From Mycobacterium basiliense (lineage in GTDB: Bacteria > Actinomycetota > Actinomycetes > Mycobacteriales > Mycobacteriaceae): DNA of 64,000 nucleotides. The position numbers and the translations under genes are program-made. This document shows, one piece after another, positions 17,233 to 28,130 of the stretch. Each line of letters starts with the position of its first letter. Positions within the stretch are counted from its first letter, which is position 1. The stretch lies in assembly GCF_900292015.1 (NCBI RefSeq), contig NZ_LR130759.1, positions 2,356,001-2,420,000 of the forward strand. Direction: 5' to 3'. The notes beneath the pieces were generated by a model, which ran no database searches, was not told the origin of the DNA, and saw only the letters and a program-made list of their open reading frames with translations.

Positions 17233-20172
17233 CTAACTCGACATCACCCGTGGAGTGCGGGGGTTCTGCGATTCGGCGCTGTCGGCCTGCGCGTCGGGTC
17301 GGGGCAGGAGCAGGGCACGAGCCACCGGACGCGGCCCAAGCGGCCGCAGTAGCTGACTGGCGGGGCGGGTGCGCACTTGCTGCGGCCACCAGAACCAGCG
17401 TCCCAACAGCGCGGCAATGGACGGCATCATGAATGAGCGAACGATCAGGGTGTCGAACAATAGACCCAGGCCGATGGTGGTCCCCACCTGACCGATGACT
17501 TTCAAATCGCCAATGATGAAGGACGACATCGTAGCGGCGAATACGAGGCCCGCAGATGTTACTACCGCGCCGGTGCCGGCCATGGAGCGGATAATGCCAG
17601 TATTCAGTCCGGCGTGAATTTCCTCTTTGAAGCGGGAAACCAACAACAGGTTGTAGTCAGAACCCACCGCCAAAAGCAGGATGACCGACATTGCAAGCAC
17701 CATCCAGTGCAATCCGACGCCCATGATGTACTGCCAGACGAGTACGGAAAGCCCGAAGGAGGCGCCCAACGAGAGCACCACGGTGCCCACAATGGTGATT
17801 GCGGCGACCAAACTCCGGGTAATGATCAGCATGATGATCAAGATAAGAGTGGCCGCGGCGACTCCGGCGATCATCAGGTCGTACTGGGATCCGTCGCGCA
17901 TGTCCTTATAGAAAGAGGCCGTTCCGCCCAGATAGATCCTGGCGCCCTCGAGTGGGGTTCCCTTTATCGCCTCCTTCGCCGCGCTCATGATCGGATCGAC
18001 GTGCGAGATGCCTTCAGCGGATGCGGGATCACCTTCATGGGAGATGATGAACCGTGCCGCGTGCCCGTCGGGCGACACGAATATTGCCAGGCCTCGTTGG
18101 AAGTCCGGATTGTCGAAGACTTCTGGCGGCAAATAGAACGAGTCGTCATTCTTGGCAGTGTCGAATGCCTTGCCCATCGCCGTCGCGTTCTGGGTCAGCT
18201 CATCCAGCTGGGCGTAGAACGACGCCTGGGAGGTGCGCATGGACAGGATCATTCGCTTCATGGTGGTCAACGAGGCAATCTGCGGCGGGATCTGAGCGCG
18301 CATCTGCGGCAGCAGTATGTCGAGGTTGTCCAGTTCTCCGGACAGGGCGGTGAGCTTTTCGGTGAGCTTGTCCACGCCGTCCATCGCGTCGAAGATCGAC
18401 CTCAACGCCCAGCAGATCGGGACATCGAAGCAGTGCTTTTCCCAATAGAAGTAAGACCGGATTGGCCGCCAGAAATCGCCGAAATCGGAGACGTGATCGC
18501 GAAGTTCATCGGTAATTTCCACCATGTCATGCGTTAGCAAGTCCATGTTGTGGGTTGTCGTGACGATGTTCCCCATGATGTCGTACATGCGATGCAGCGT
18601 GTCGATCGAATCCTGTATGGCGTCGGCTTGCGTCAGCATGTCGCCCATGCGTTGGTGTAGGTACTGAAGGTTTTCGATTTGCGTCGTGTTTCGCATGCTG
18701 AGGTGGAAGGGTATTGACGTGTGCTTGATCGGTGTTCCCAAAGGTCTGGTGATCGCCTGGACGCGCGCGACGCCAGGGGTGTGAAAGACGGTCCTGGCAA
18801 TCCGATCCAAGATCAGCATGCCCTCCGGATTGCGCATATCATGATCGGTTTCGACTAGCAGTATTTCCGGATTCATCCGACCGTTGGAAAAATGCCGGTC
18901 CGCCGCCTCATATCCGATGTTCGAGTTGGCGCTCGGCGGCAGATAATCGCGCATACCGTAACTCGTTTTGTACCCGGTTAAGGCGAGCAGACCGATGAGA
19001 GCGATCGCGATCGACGCGACCAGAATCGGCCCGGGCCACCGCACGATCGCCGTGCCGACCCGCCGCCATCCCCGGGTTCGCATTTTTCGTTTCGGGTCGA
19101 ACAGGTGAAAGAAACTACCGACGGTTAAGACCGCCGGACCCAGGGTGATCGCGGCAAAGACAGTGACGAGCATTGCTACGGCGCACGGCACGCCGATCGA
19201 TTGAAAATAAGGCATGCGGGTGAAGCTGAGGCAATACGTGGCACCGGCAATGGTCAATCCGGAGCCAATAACAACGTGCGCGGTTCCGCGGAACATGGTG
19301 TAGAAGGCCGTTTCCCGGTCCTCGCCACGGCCGCGAGACTCTTGGTATCGGCCCAAAATAAATATCGAATAGTCCGTCCCGGCCGCGATCACCATCAGCA
19401 CCAGCAGATTAACCGCAAAGGTCGAAAGCCCAATGATGTTGTTGTGAGCCAGCAACGAGACAACCTGTCGGGCGGCCATTAGCTCAACGACGACCATCAG
19501 CAAGGTGACAAGCGCGGTGGCAATCGACCTGTAGACGAAAACCAACATCACAAAAATCACCAGTATGGTCGTGGCGGTGACTTTCTTAATGCCTCTCTCC
19601 CCGGCCACGGACTGATCGGCGAAAACTGCGGCGGGGCCGGTGACGTAGGCCTTGACGCCCGGCGGCGGGGTTACGCCTTCCACGATCTTGCGCACCGCTG
19701 CGACGGACTCGTTGGCCAGGCTCTCGCCCTGACTGCCGGCGAGGTAGACCTGCGCGTAGGCCGCCTTGCCGTCCGGGCTTTGCGAACCGGCCGCCGTTAG
19801 TCTGTCGCCCCAGAAGTCCTGGACGTACTGGACGTGCTTCGTGTCCGCCGATACCCGATCCATCAGCTGCTCGTAGAAATGGTGGGCATCGTCGGCGAGG
19901 GGCTGGTCGCCTTCCAGGAGGAGCATGATCACGCTGTCGGTATGGAATTCATTGAACACCTCACCGACACGGTTCATCGCCTGCATGGACGGCGCGTTCT
20001 TCGGGCTCATCGACACCGTGTGTTCTTTGCCGACTTTATCCAATGAGGGGGCAAAAACGATAAGAATGGCGACGAGCCCGATCCATGCCAAGACAATGGG
20101 CAACGCCAACTTATGGATTATCCGGGCAAGGGCCAGCATGCGCGGGTGCTGCGCGGTTCTGTTATCGCTCAC
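17233..20172 (-). CDS. MmpL-family RND lipid transporter
   Basis: 979 aa, a typical MmpL length. After one N-terminal transmembrane helix (about 25-45) comes a large periplasmic loop containing the porter subdomain. A helix bundle with [19 protein letters not shown] (the MmpL Gly-x-x-x-Asp-Tyr proton-relay element) follows. A second loop of about 300 residues is followed by a second bundle with [16 protein letters not shown]. Both Asp-Tyr pairs are intact, so it should be a proton-driven exporter. The C-terminus is a short basic tail. It overlaps the Lgt-like gene by four bases and lies opposite the FAAL-PKS genes, making it the likely exporter of their product. MmpL proteins usually pair with MmpS; no mmpS gene is seen here. 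Confidence 0.95.
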   Translation of the reverse strand: MSDNRTAQHPRMLALARIIHKLALPIVLAWIGLVAILIVFAPSLDKVGKEHTVSMSPKNAPSMQAMNRVGEVFNEFHTDSVIMLLLEGDQPLADDAHHFYEQLMDRVSADTKHVQYVQDFWGDRLTAAGSQSPDGKAAYAQVYLAGSQGESLANESVAAVRKIVEGVTPPPGVKAYVTGPAAVFADQSVAGERGIKKVTATTILVIFVMLVFVYRSIATALVTLLMVVVELMAARQVVSLLAHNNIIGLSTFAVNLLVLMVIAAGTDYSIFILGRYQESRGRGEDRETAFYTMFRGTAHVVIGSGLTIAGATYCLSFTRMPYFQSIGVPCAVAMLVTVFAAITLGPAVLTVGSFFHLFDPKRKMRTRGWRRVGTAIVRWPGPILVASIAIALIGLLALTGYKTSYGMRDYLPPSANSNIGYEAADRHFSNGRMNPEILLVETDHDMRNPEGMLILDRIARTVFHTPGVARVQAITRPLGTPIKHTSIPFHLSMRNTTQIENLQYLHQRMGDMLTQADAIQDSIDTLHRMYDIMGNIVTTTHNMDLLTHDMVEITDELRDHVSDFGDFWRPIRSYFYWEKHCFDVPICWALRSIFDAMDGVDKLTEKLTALSGELDNLDILLPQMRAQIPPQIASLTTMKRMILSMRTSQASFYAQLDELTQNATAMGKAFDTAKNDDSFYLPPEVFDNPDFQRGLAIFVSPDGHAARFIISHEGDPASAEGISHVDPIMSAAKEAIKGTPLEGARIYLGGTASFYKDMRDGSQYDLMIAGVAAATLILIIMLIITRSLVAAITIVGTVVLSLGASFGLSVLVWQYIMGVGLHWMVLAMSVILLLAVGSDYNLLLVSRFKEEIHAGLNTGIIRSMAGTGAVVTSAGLVFAATMSSFIIGDLKVIGQVGTTIGLGLLFDTLIVRSFMMPSIAALLGRWFWWPQQVRTRPASQLLRPLGPRPVARALLLPRPDAQADSAESQNPRTPRVMSS

Positions 20173-21293
20173 GATGAACCGGCAGGCATGTGGTCGCTGC
20201 CGTTCTGGGCTCCGATTTCCCCCGATGGTCTATGCCCTTTCACGCGGTCCTGGTGGACGTAGAAATAGAGCTTGGAGCCCGTCACGCTGCTACGGCCGGT
20301 AATCAGAAATACAACAACCCAGATCAGCTGACAGAAGAGCAATACTAACGGATTCCAAAATGTCGCTAGACCCGCTGAGATTTCGGTGCTTTCCGTTTGT
20401 TCTACGGAAAACATGACCGCAATTATCGTGATGTAGGCAACGGTGATAATCGCCATCATCTGATAGGGGGAAAACCTGCGCAAGGTACGGTTCGATCGGG
20501 TGCGCAAGGTTTCCGAGAATATCCGCCAGAGTTGTGTCATTATCATTGTTGTCAACAATGCTCCAATGAACCAAGATTGCAGAAACAGATACGTGCCTAC
20601 GAGCGCGATTGAAATAAAGACCACAGAGGTCATCGCCTGCACCGGTGCGATGCGTATCCCCTCCAAGCGCCCTTCATACGCGGCCTTTTTCATCGCTCCC
20701 GTAAAGGTGAAGCTGAATGATGAAAGCAGCCTACGTAAGCGAGGGGAAAGCTCCTGCAGGCTTTTGCCGTAACAACACCCAAAGCTGATGCAAGCCAGCC
20801 GGCCCAATCCTTCGCCATATGCATACGCAACCGATACGACCGCGAGCGCCGGGATTACCGGGATCGTGCCACCGAGTGCATCGCCCGATGAATGATTTAG
20901 CAGGCCGATTAGCCACGGCAGCGCAAGCGTACCAGCGAATACCGCCCCACCGACTGTGAAGAGATGTTGCCTCCGCTCGATCAACCACACGATCAGCTTC
21001 GACGCCGTCCAGCACACTGCGAAAAGGAGTACGGTCAGGGCGAAGATGGCGTTTGTGGTAACGCCGATGGCGCCAAACAGTATGAATGCCATCGCCACCG
21101 CCAGCGAGTTCGAGGTGGCCTGGAAGAAGCCGTAATAAGTGAGATTTAGTCCATGCCATTCACCATTACCGCCTTTTGTCAAGGGCACGGCAGCGAGGAT
21201 CTGCCACTGCTCTTTCGGTAATGCGCGGAAGGCCCAGGTGAAGAGCGCGGCAAAGAGCGATGCCAATACAAGAAGGAAGAGTTCGTTACTCAT
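20169..21293 (-). CDS. Lgt-like (prolipoprotein diacylglyceryl transferase family) membrane protein
   Basis: 374 aa with about nine hydrophobic segments. In the middle it carries [18 protein letters not shown], which resembles the GR..C...GCCYG form of the Lgt signature in divergent Lgt-like proteins. True Lgt moves diacylglyceryl from phosphatidylglycerol to lipobox cysteines. This relative lies outside the usual lgt context, is fused by overlap to mmpL, and may act on another lipid or protein substrate. The ATG follows AGAGGG. Base composition is strikingly low: two sampled 60-base lines (20341 and 20401) are each 27/60 GC, about 45%, which suggests transfer from elsewhere. Confidence 0.72.
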   Translation of the reverse strand: MSNELFLLVLASLFAALFTWAFRALPKEQWQILAAVPLTKGGNGEWHGLNLTYYGFFQATSNSLAVAMAFILFGAIGVTTNAIFALTVLLFAVCWTASKLIVWLIERRQHLFTVGGAVFAGTLALPWLIGLLNHSSGDALGGTIPVIPALAVVSVAYAYGEGLGRLACISFGCCYGKSLQELSPRLRRLLSSFSFTFTGAMKKAAYEGRLEGIRIAPVQAMTSVVFISIALVGTYLFLQSWFIGALLTTMIMTQLWRIFSETLRTRSNRTLRRFSPYQMMAIITVAYITIIAVMFSVEQTESTEISAGLATFWNPLVLLFCQLIWVVVFLITGRSSVTGSKLYFYVHQDRVKGHRPSGEIGAQNGSDHMPAGSS

Positions 21294-22098
21294 TTATCCC
21301 TCTACTCTGGTTTCCATCAGATGACCACCACATGACCGCAATTTTGCGGACGTGTAGCACGTCGGTTTCGGCCCACGGATGGCCTCGCCCCGTGCAGACC
21401 AGCTCCGCACGCCCGCCCGCTGCATGTTATCGCAAGTCGCGATTAAAGAGGCCACATACGAAATGTTCAAAACCGGCCAACTGACATAAGCTACGCGCTA
21501 GGCTGCCAAGGCTGAAGGCGGTGCGGTGGCGAGGAGGCGAATCTTGCAAGCAGGCGTCAGTTCTCGGGCGGAACACGAGGGCCGCGGTGTCAACTTTTTC
21601 GCGAATCAAGGCAAGCTGCGTTACCCGGTGTTGGAAACCACGAAGATTACGGCCGGCACGCCTCATCTCGGCACCACGGCCCCCGCTCTTTAATGGCGGC
21701 GCGCGACGCGGCACCTGTACGGGTGCATTCCCGGTATTCACCGCCAGGCGAATTTCGAATCGTCCGTGAGACGGTGAACCCGGCCGCCCGACGCCGTCCT
21801 GCGGCGGCAGTGGTACCGACAAATCGGAAGACCATTCTGGTAAGGAGCCTTAACCAACTGGCGTCGTTGACCGGCGGCAAATGCGGACCCAAACATATGC
21901 GCGAATCACACATGTCGGGGACTCGCGAAGTAATACCGGCCTGCGTTGTGCGATCCACCCGTCGTACACCGCAAAGAGCAGCGGAATCAGGGCGGTGTCA
22001 GCGGGTGCTGGCTCAATTGCAATTGTTCGACCGCACCGAACGGGTGGCCGCGGTCGCGCCCGGCGGGGGGCGCCGGCGCATCGGCGGAGGAAACCACG
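21294..22098. other. Divergent intergenic region between Lgt-like/mmpL and FAAL/PKS units
   Basis: This 805-base stretch has no reading frame that looks like a protein on either strand; the open frames are Arg/Cys/Pro-rich and lack motifs. It must hold the divergent promoters for the Lgt-like/mmpL and FAAL-PKS-condensation units. I see no strong inverted repeat. Composition shifts from AT-richer at the left to GC-rich at the right, consistent with a junction between two blocks of different origin. Confidence 0.5.
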
Positions 22099-23841
22099 AT
22101 GGGTAGATCTCCCCAAAATCTGGCACGGATGCTGTCGGACCAGGTGGACAGCCAGAGCGATCAGGTCGCGTTCGGGTATTTGGCGGACGGCGAGGATGAC
22201 CTGATCACGCTTAGCTACGGCGAACTTGACAGCCGGGCGCGTCAAATTGCCGTTGTGCTGTCCGACCGGATCGCTCCCGGTGGTCGGGTGGTGTTGATGT
22301 GCCCACCGGATCTCAATTTCGTTGCAGGCCTTTTCGGCACCCTGTATGCCGGTCTCATCCCGGTGCCGATCTACCCACCCAATCCCGCTGCACCAGAGGC
22401 ATATGGGGCACGGCTGGCGGACGTGGTGCAGGACTGTTCGGCCGAGGCGGTGTTGACCACCGCGCTGCTCAAATCGATGCAGACAATGGTGCTGGATCCA
22501 GCGGTCAGTAGGCGAGCGGTGCCCTGGTTGGCCACCGACGACGAGGATTGCCTCGATGCCGACCCCGCCGACTGGACGGATCCGCAGATTCCCAGCAACG
22601 CCGCGGCATTGATCCAGTACACCTCGGGTTCGACCGCGGCGCCCAAGGGCGTGGTGCTGACACACGCGAACTTCTTGGCCAACCAGGTTGCGATCAGACA
22701 AACGTTTGGCATCCCAGAAGGCCCGGTAGCCATGAATTGGCTGCCGCCGTATCACGACATGGGCCTGAGCGGGAGCCTGTTCGCGCCCATCTACCGCGGC
22801 GGGTGCGGATACCTCATGTCGCCGATGCACTTCTTGCAAAAGCCGGTGCGCTGGCTGCGAGCCATTGACCGGGTTTCCGCAACCCACTCGTCCAGCCCGA
22901 ACTTTGGCTTCGAGCTGTGCCTGCGCAGGGTCAGTGATGAGCAAAAAGTGGGACTCGACTTGTCGTCCTGGCAGGTGGCGTTCTGCGGGGCAGAGCCGGT
23001 CATGGCGGATACCGCACGACGGTTCACGCAACGCTTTGCCGAGCATGGATTTCGTCGTGGGACATTCTCACCCTGCTACGGCCTGGCCGAGGCCTCGTTG
23101 CTGGTCACCGGGGCGGTGCGCGAGCTCGGTCCGCGCACCACCTGGATCGACAGGGAGAAGCTGGCGCACGGCATCGCCGTCGTGGTCGACGAGGGACAAC
23201 CCCAGGCGGTTCAAGTGGTGTCGTCCGGGCGCGCACCGACCGACAGCACGGTAGCGGTGGTTGACCAAGCGTCCGGGCAGGAGCTTCCCTCCGGGCAGGT
23301 GGGCGAAATCTGGGTCAGCGGACCAAGCGTCGCGCACGGTTACTGGCGTCGGCCCGAGCTGACCGAGACGACCTTCGGTGCACGGTTGCCCGCTCGAGAC
23401 GATGGCTTTCTGCGCACCGGCGACCTCGGCTTCAAACTTGGCGACGAGCTGTACGTGACGGGCCGGATCAAAGACATCATCATCATCGCCGGACGCAACA
23501 TCTATCCGCAGGATATCGAGCTCGCTGTGCAACGCGCCGACACCCGACTGCGCCCTGGTTGCGGAGCCGCGTTCGGAATCGTGGTGGACGAGGCCGAAAG
23601 CATTGCGATTGTGCAGGAAACCGCCGAGGAGGATCGCAGCGAGCTGGACCTGCTTGTCAAGGCGGCACGTAAGGCGGTGCTGGAAGCACACCAGATCGAC
23701 CCCGCTGCCGTCGTGTTGACCCCGGCTCGGAGCCTGCCCAAGACCACTAGCGGCAAGCTTCGCCGGGCAGCGATTCGCACTGCCTTCCTGGACGGGTCGC
23801 TACCGGTGGTGGCTCAGCTGGCAACAAGAACCTACGAGTGA
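22099..23841 (+). CDS. Fatty acyl-AMP ligase (FadD/FAAL family)
   Basis: 580 aa from the ATG at 22099, preceded by GGCGGAGG; the longer upstream frame is not needed. Adenylation motifs are in order: YTSGSTAAPKGVVLTH (P-loop), NWLPPYHDMGL, CYGLAEASLLVTG, RTGDLGF, GRIKDIIIIAGRNIYPQDIE, and a C-terminal LPKTTSGKLRR with the catalytic Lys. Length and the NWLPPYHDMGL motif fit the fatty acyl-AMP ligases that activate fatty acids and hand them to PKS carrier domains rather than to CoA. The stop overlaps the PKS start, so the natural acceptor is the N-terminal ACP of that protein. Confidence 0.93.
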   Translation: MGRSPQNLARMLSDQVDSQSDQVAFGYLADGEDDLITLSYGELDSRARQIAVVLSDRIAPGGRVVLMCPPDLNFVAGLFGTLYAGLIPVPIYPPNPAAPEAYGARLADVVQDCSAEAVLTTALLKSMQTMVLDPAVSRRAVPWLATDDEDCLDADPADWTDPQIPSNAAALIQYTSGSTAAPKGVVLTHANFLANQVAIRQTFGIPEGPVAMNWLPPYHDMGLSGSLFAPIYRGGCGYLMSPMHFLQKPVRWLRAIDRVSATHSSSPNFGFELCLRRVSDEQKVGLDLSSWQVAFCGAEPVMADTARRFTQRFAEHGFRRGTFSPCYGLAEASLLVTGAVRELGPRTTWIDREKLAHGIAVVVDEGQPQAVQVVSSGRAPTDSTVAVVDQASGQELPSGQVGEIWVSGPSVAHGYWRRPELTETTFGARLPARDDGFLRTGDLGFKLGDELYVTGRIKDIIIIAGRNIYPQDIELAVQRADTRLRPGCGAAFGIVVDEAESIAIVQETAEEDRSELDLLVKAARKAVLEAHQIDPAAVVLTPARSLPKTTSGKLRRAAIRTAFLDGSLPVVAQLATRTYE

Positions 23842-26800
23842 TGTCCGACAAGGCGGCAATCCGTTCGCTCGTGCTCGAAGTGCTCGCCGAGCACACGAAC
23901 ATGATGCCAACGGATATCGATGAGTTCGAGCCGTTCAGTTCCTATGGGCTGGGCTCGGTCGCTGCCGCTGCCGTGGCCGGTGAGTTGGCGAACCGGCTCG
24001 GGATGAAGATCGATCCACTTGCGTTGTTCGAATACCCCTGTGTGGCAACGTTGGTCGACGGTCTGACCGCCTCATCTTCCGGTCCCGGTAGGCGCAAGAC
24101 GACGGCGGTCTCGTCCAGGTCAACACACGAAGCAATAGCCATCACCGGGATGGCGTGTCGGATGCCCGGCGCGCCGAGTACCGACATGTTTTGGCAACGC
24201 CTCCTAGACGGTGCCGACGCGATTTCCGCTGTGCCGCAAGATCGCTGGCCTGCCGACGAGTCAACTGGGCTGTCCGGCGGCTTCGTCGACGGCGTCGACC
24301 TGTTCGATAACCACTTCTTCCGGGTCTCGGCGGCCGAAGCCGCCCGCATGGACCCGCAGCAGCGGTTGCTGCTCGAGGTCAGCTGGCACGCGCTGGAGGA
24401 TGCCGGAGTAGTCCCGGACAGGCTGAAGGCCAATCCGGTCGGGGTATTCGTGGGCGCGTCGTTCAGTGACTACGGAATGACTCAGCTGGCCGCCAGCGTC
24501 AATGGGCACGCGTTGACCAACACCGGCTGTGCGTTGGCACTACTTGCCAACCGGTTGTCCTACTTCTACGACCTGCGCGGGCCGAGCATGACGGTGGACA
24601 CCGCGTGCTCGTCGGCCCTGGTCGCCACGCACCTGGCGGCCCGCGCGATCCGCGCGGGTGACTGCGAGCAGGCATTGGTCGGTGCGGTCAATCTGCTGTT
24701 GACACCCCAGATTTCGCGGGGGCTGGTTGCGGCTGGAATGTTGGCTCCGGACGGCCGGTGCAAGCCATTCGACGCCCGTGCCAATGGATACGTGCGGGCT
24801 GAGGGCTGCGGCGTGCTGGTGCTCAAACCGCTCGACAAGGCTCGGCGGGACAAGGACCGGATCTATGCGGTCATCCGCGGCAGCGCAGTGGGTCAGGATG
24901 GCCTTACCAACGGTCTCACCGCGCCGAACCCACTTGCGCAACGTGCCGTGTTGTCGGCCGCGTACGCCGACGCAGGCGTTTCACCCAAAGATGTCGGTTA
25001 CATCGAGTGCCACGGCATCGGCACTCCGCTCGGAGATCGAATCGAGGCCACCGCGCTTGGCTCGGTGATCGGGACCGGTAGCGGGCGCGATGCTGAGCAG
25101 CCTTGCCTGATCGGATCGGTGAAGAGCAACATCGGGCATCTCGAATCGGCTGCCGGCATCGCGGGTCTGATCAAGGCCGCGTTGGTGCTACATACCGGCG
25201 TCGTGCCGTCCAACATCAACTACACCGAGCCCAATCCGACAATTCCGTTCGAGAAACTCGGCTTGCGGGTGGCCGCCGAAAACGTTCAACTTCCGAGCGA
25301 TGGGGTAGCACTGGCGGGCGTGAGTGCCTTCGGATTCGGCGGAACCGACGCGCACGTGGTGCTCGAATCCGTCAAAGCCATAACCGGCCAAGAGCCTACG
25401 ACCGCGACCGCGCCGACACGTTATGCAGTGTTACCGGTCTCGGCCTGCACCCAGGCCGCGCTCGCCGCGACACGAGCGGAATGGGCAGACGCCCTGGACG
25501 GCGCCGGCGAAGGCGGCATGGTTGAGCTGGTCCGCGTTGCGGCATTGCGGCGCACCCACCACCCCCTGCGGCTGGCCGTCGCGGGGTCCAGCTCTCAGGA
25601 ATTGGCCACCGCATTGCGCAACGGCGGCGCCCGAATCCAAACCCTGAACGGCGCACCGAAACCCTTGTTCGTATTCGCCGGACACGAAGCCCAGTCGGTT
25701 GACCTGCTGCGAGGTCTCGCCGCTGAGGAGTCGCTGGTCGCATCGGTGCTGGCGCGCTGCGACGAGGCGCTGGCCGAATGCGCTGACTGGTCGCTACGGG
25801 AACTCGCCGCCACCACCGATCCTCGATTGTTTGCCGACACCGCGTTTGTCCAGCCCGCGCTGTGTGCGACCCAAATCGCACTCAATGCGCTGTGGCGGTC
25901 GATGGGAGTGCAACCTGGCGCGGTCCTAGGCCACGGTGTCGGCGAGATCGCCGCGGCCGAGGCAGCCGGCATACTCGACATTCCGACCGCCATGCGCCTG
26001 TCCTACGAGCGCGGTCGGCTGACGGCGCCATTGCATGGTCATGGACGTATGCTCGCCATCGGCTTACCCGAGGCCGACACGGCCGCTTTGGCGGAGCGCC
26101 ACGGCGTGGATGTGGCTGCGATAAACAGCCCCGATACAACTGTGCTCTCCGGCGCGGCTGATCGGCTAGAAGAGATCGCCAAGACGGTGAGCACGCGGGG
26201 CACGTTCGTCCGCTGGCTGAATGGCCACTACCCCTTCCATAGCTCGCTGGTCCAACCCGCAGCCGAGCAACTCGTGGCGGTGCTGAGCGGACTCGAGTCG
26301 CGCGAAGGTGCGGTGCCATTCGTCTCCGGCACCGGGGGAGCGGTACAGGACGGTCGATCGCTAGATGCGACCTATTGGGGCCACAACCTCCGGCATACCG
26401 TGCGGTTCGCCGCGGCCCTGCACATCGCAGTCGAGCTGGGCGCGGACACGGTGCTCGAGGTTGGCGCGCGCCCCGTGCTGCATGCCGCGATTCGCCGTAC
26501 CGTCCAGTCGCTCGACCATCAGGGCCCGGTGGTGTTGCCGGCCAAGCGGGTTCGCCACGATGATGAGTTGAGGTCGACGTATGAGACGGTCGCGGATCTG
26601 TACTCGCGAGGCTGCAATATCCGCTGGCGGCACAAGTCGACACCCGTCGTCGAGCCCGGGAGATTTCGGGTCAGTCCACCCCGGGCCCGGGTGGTCCAGG
26701 CCCCGCGGTACCCGTTCGATCCGGCGCGGCACTGGTTGCGTCCTCCCCCCGTCACTGTTGGGACCGGTCGGTCGGCGGGTCCGTTGGTCGGCGCCGAAAT

Positions 26801-27977
26801 TGATTTGTCCAACAGCGACGGTCGGCGCGTTTGGGAGGTTTGGCTGAGCCTGGATTCATTGCCCCACCTCGGCGGCTACCGTGTCGCCGGCGCGGCGGTG
26901 TTGCCGGCCAGCGCGGTGATCGAAGGTGTGGTCGTGCTCGCCACGGTCATTGGCATACCCGACGCCGACGTCGTCGATGTCGTCATCTATGAACCGCTGC
27001 TGCTCGGTGTGGAGCCGATTGCTGTGCAGTGGACCGTGGTTCCCGGTGATCTGGGTGAGTTCGCAGTCACCATGCACGCCCGCCGTGACTGCAGCTGGCG
27101 GCTGCAGGCCAGCGCGTCGCTTCGGCCACCGGTGGATGCCGCCCTGGCTCCGGTCTCCGATCGTGCGGCCGGGGCAAGAAGCCGGTGCGACGAGCAATTG
27201 TCGCCGCGGCAGGTGTACCAGATGCTCGCCCGGCACGGCTCCGACTATGCACCCGAGCTGCGCGGCGTGCGCCAGGTCTGGCGGCGCGCGGACGAGGCCG
27301 TAGCGCGCATCAGCGTGGACAACGGCGATTTCACCCGACTGCTGGACTCCGCCTTCCACGTGGTCGCTGCCGCGGCGGGGATGCCGCCTACCAACCATGG
27401 ACCGCGCCCGTTCCTCCCGGTGAGCGCCGAGTTCGTCCGCCATGCACCCAGCGCGCGGTTGCTGGGTGAGGTCGACGTCACCGTTGCGCTGCGGAACGGT
27501 GACGCTGACGAAATTGTATGTGACTTAACACTTTTCGATACCAACGGCGTGCCGATTCTGCTCGTCGGTGGGCTGAGCCTGCAGGCGCACGGTGCGCAGC
27601 CGAGCTTGCCGCAGTGCGACGCCACCACGGCCGTAACGGCTGTGGGTGCCGGTCTGAGGTCGCGGCCCGATATCGGGGAGTATGTGGCTCCGCGCAATGA
27701 ACTCGAGCAGCGGATCGCCACGATTTGGGCGACCGCGCTGGGCGTCGACAGGCTGAGCGTGTTCGACGGATTCTTCGAACTCGGTGGCGACTCGGTGTTT
27801 GCCAACCAAATCCTGATCGAGATCAACCGCATGCTCGGCGTCCGGATCGAGCCGGAGCGGGCGTTTCGAGCGCTGACCGTCGCAGGTCTTGCCGAGCTCG
27901 CCGAACAGGAGATGCTCAGCCTGCTGGCGAACATGACCGACGATGAGGCGGCGGCCCTTGCCGGCTGGGAGGAATAG
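23841..27977 (+). CDS. Type I PKS, ACP-KS-AT*-DH*-ACP, with degenerate AT and DH
   Basis: 1378 aa from the ATG at 23841, overlapping the FAAL stop; a GTG one codon earlier is possible. Domains: N-terminal ACP with phosphopantetheine Ser39 (YGLGSVAA); KS (about 95-510) with Cys256 (DTACSSA) and both His residues (ECHGIGTP, SNIGHLES) intact; AT (about 600-900); a double-hotdog DH-like region (about 930-1220); C-terminal ACP with Ser1318 (GGDSVFA). In the AT, the nucleophile motif GHSxGE reads GHGVGE (Gly699, codon GGT at 25935) and the oxyanion motif GQGxQ reads GHEAQ. In the DH, the catalytic Asp-His of the LxDHxVxG motif is Gly-Tyr (Tyr1013, codon TAC at 26877), while the later Asp motif (LLDSAFH) is kept. 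No KR, ER or thioesterase is present. The protein probably accepts a fatty acyl chain from the FAAL and passes it, extended or not, to the C-terminal ACP. Confidence 0.93.
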   Translation: MSDKAAIRSLVLEVLAEHTNMMPTDIDEFEPFSSYGLGSVAAAAVAGELANRLGMKIDPLALFEYPCVATLVDGLTASSSGPGRRKTTAVSSRSTHEAIAITGMACRMPGAPSTDMFWQRLLDGADAISAVPQDRWPADESTGLSGGFVDGVDLFDNHFFRVSAAEAARMDPQQRLLLEVSWHALEDAGVVPDRLKANPVGVFVGASFSDYGMTQLAASVNGHALTNTGCALALLANRLSYFYDLRGPSMTVDTACSSALVATHLAARAIRAGDCEQALVGAVNLLLTPQISRGLVAAGMLAPDGRCKPFDARANGYVRAEGCGVLVLKPLDKARRDKDRIYAVIRGSAVGQDGLTNGLTAPNPLAQRAVLSAAYADAGVSPKDVGYIECHGIGTPLGDRIEATALGSVIGTGSGRDAEQPCLIGSVKSNIGHLESAAGIAGLIKAALVLHTGVVPSNINYTEPNPTIPFEKLGLRVAAENVQLPSDGVALAGVSAFGFGGTDAHVVLESVKAITGQEPTTATAPTRYAVLPVSACTQAALAATRAEWADALDGAGEGGMVELVRVAALRRTHHPLRLAVAGSSSQELATALRNGGARIQTLNGAPKPLFVFAGHEAQSVDLLRGLAAEESLVASVLARCDEALAECADWSLRELAATTDPRLFADTAFVQPALCATQIALNALWRSMGVQPGAVLGHGVGEIAAAEAAGILDIPTAMRLSYERGRLTAPLHGHGRMLAIGLPEADTAALAERHGVDVAAINSPDTTVLSGAADRLEEIAKTVSTRGTFVRWLNGHYPFHSSLVQPAAEQLVAVLSGLESREGAVPFVSGTGGAVQDGRSLDATYWGHNLRHTVRFAAALHIAVELGADTVLEVGARPVLHAAIRRTVQSLDHQGPVVLPAKRVRHDDELRSTYETVADLYSRGCNIRWRHKSTPVVEPGRFRVSPPRARVVQAPRYPFDPARHWLRPPPVTVGTGRSAGPLVGAEIDLSNSDGRRVWEVWLSLDSLPHLGGYRVAGAAVLPASAVIEGVVVLATVIGIPDADVVDVVIYEPLLLGVEPIAVQWTVVPGDLGEFAVTMHARRDCSWRLQASASLRPPVDAALAPVSDRAAGARSRCDEQLSPRQVYQMLARHGSDYAPELRGVRQVWRRADEAVARISVDNGDFTRLLDSAFHVVAAAAGMPPTNHGPRPFLPVSAEFVRHAPSARLLGEVDVTVALRNGDADEIVCDLTLFDTNGVPILLVGGLSLQAHGAQPSLPQCDATTAVTAVGAGLRSRPDIGEYVAPRNELEQRIATIWATALGVDRLSVFDGFFELGGDSVFANQILIEINRMLGVRIEPERAFRALTVAGLAELAEQEMLSLLANMTDDEAAALAGWEE

Positions 27978-28130
27978 CGGCGGTCGGGAGCGATACCATA
28001 GACCGAATTATGAGCTTGCCGTGGGAGTTTCGAAAGCCGCACCGGCCCGTGCTCGGGCTGCGGAGTGCACACCAAGCCCGCCGTGTTTGCATTGTCAGGC
28101 ACGTTGGCTTCCGGCTGGCGTGGAGGGCGG

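Noticed and set aside
21427..22098. Several open frames between the Lgt-like and FAAL genes
   Set aside because: All are Arg/Cys/Pro-rich, have poor starts and no recognisable family; treated as intergenic.
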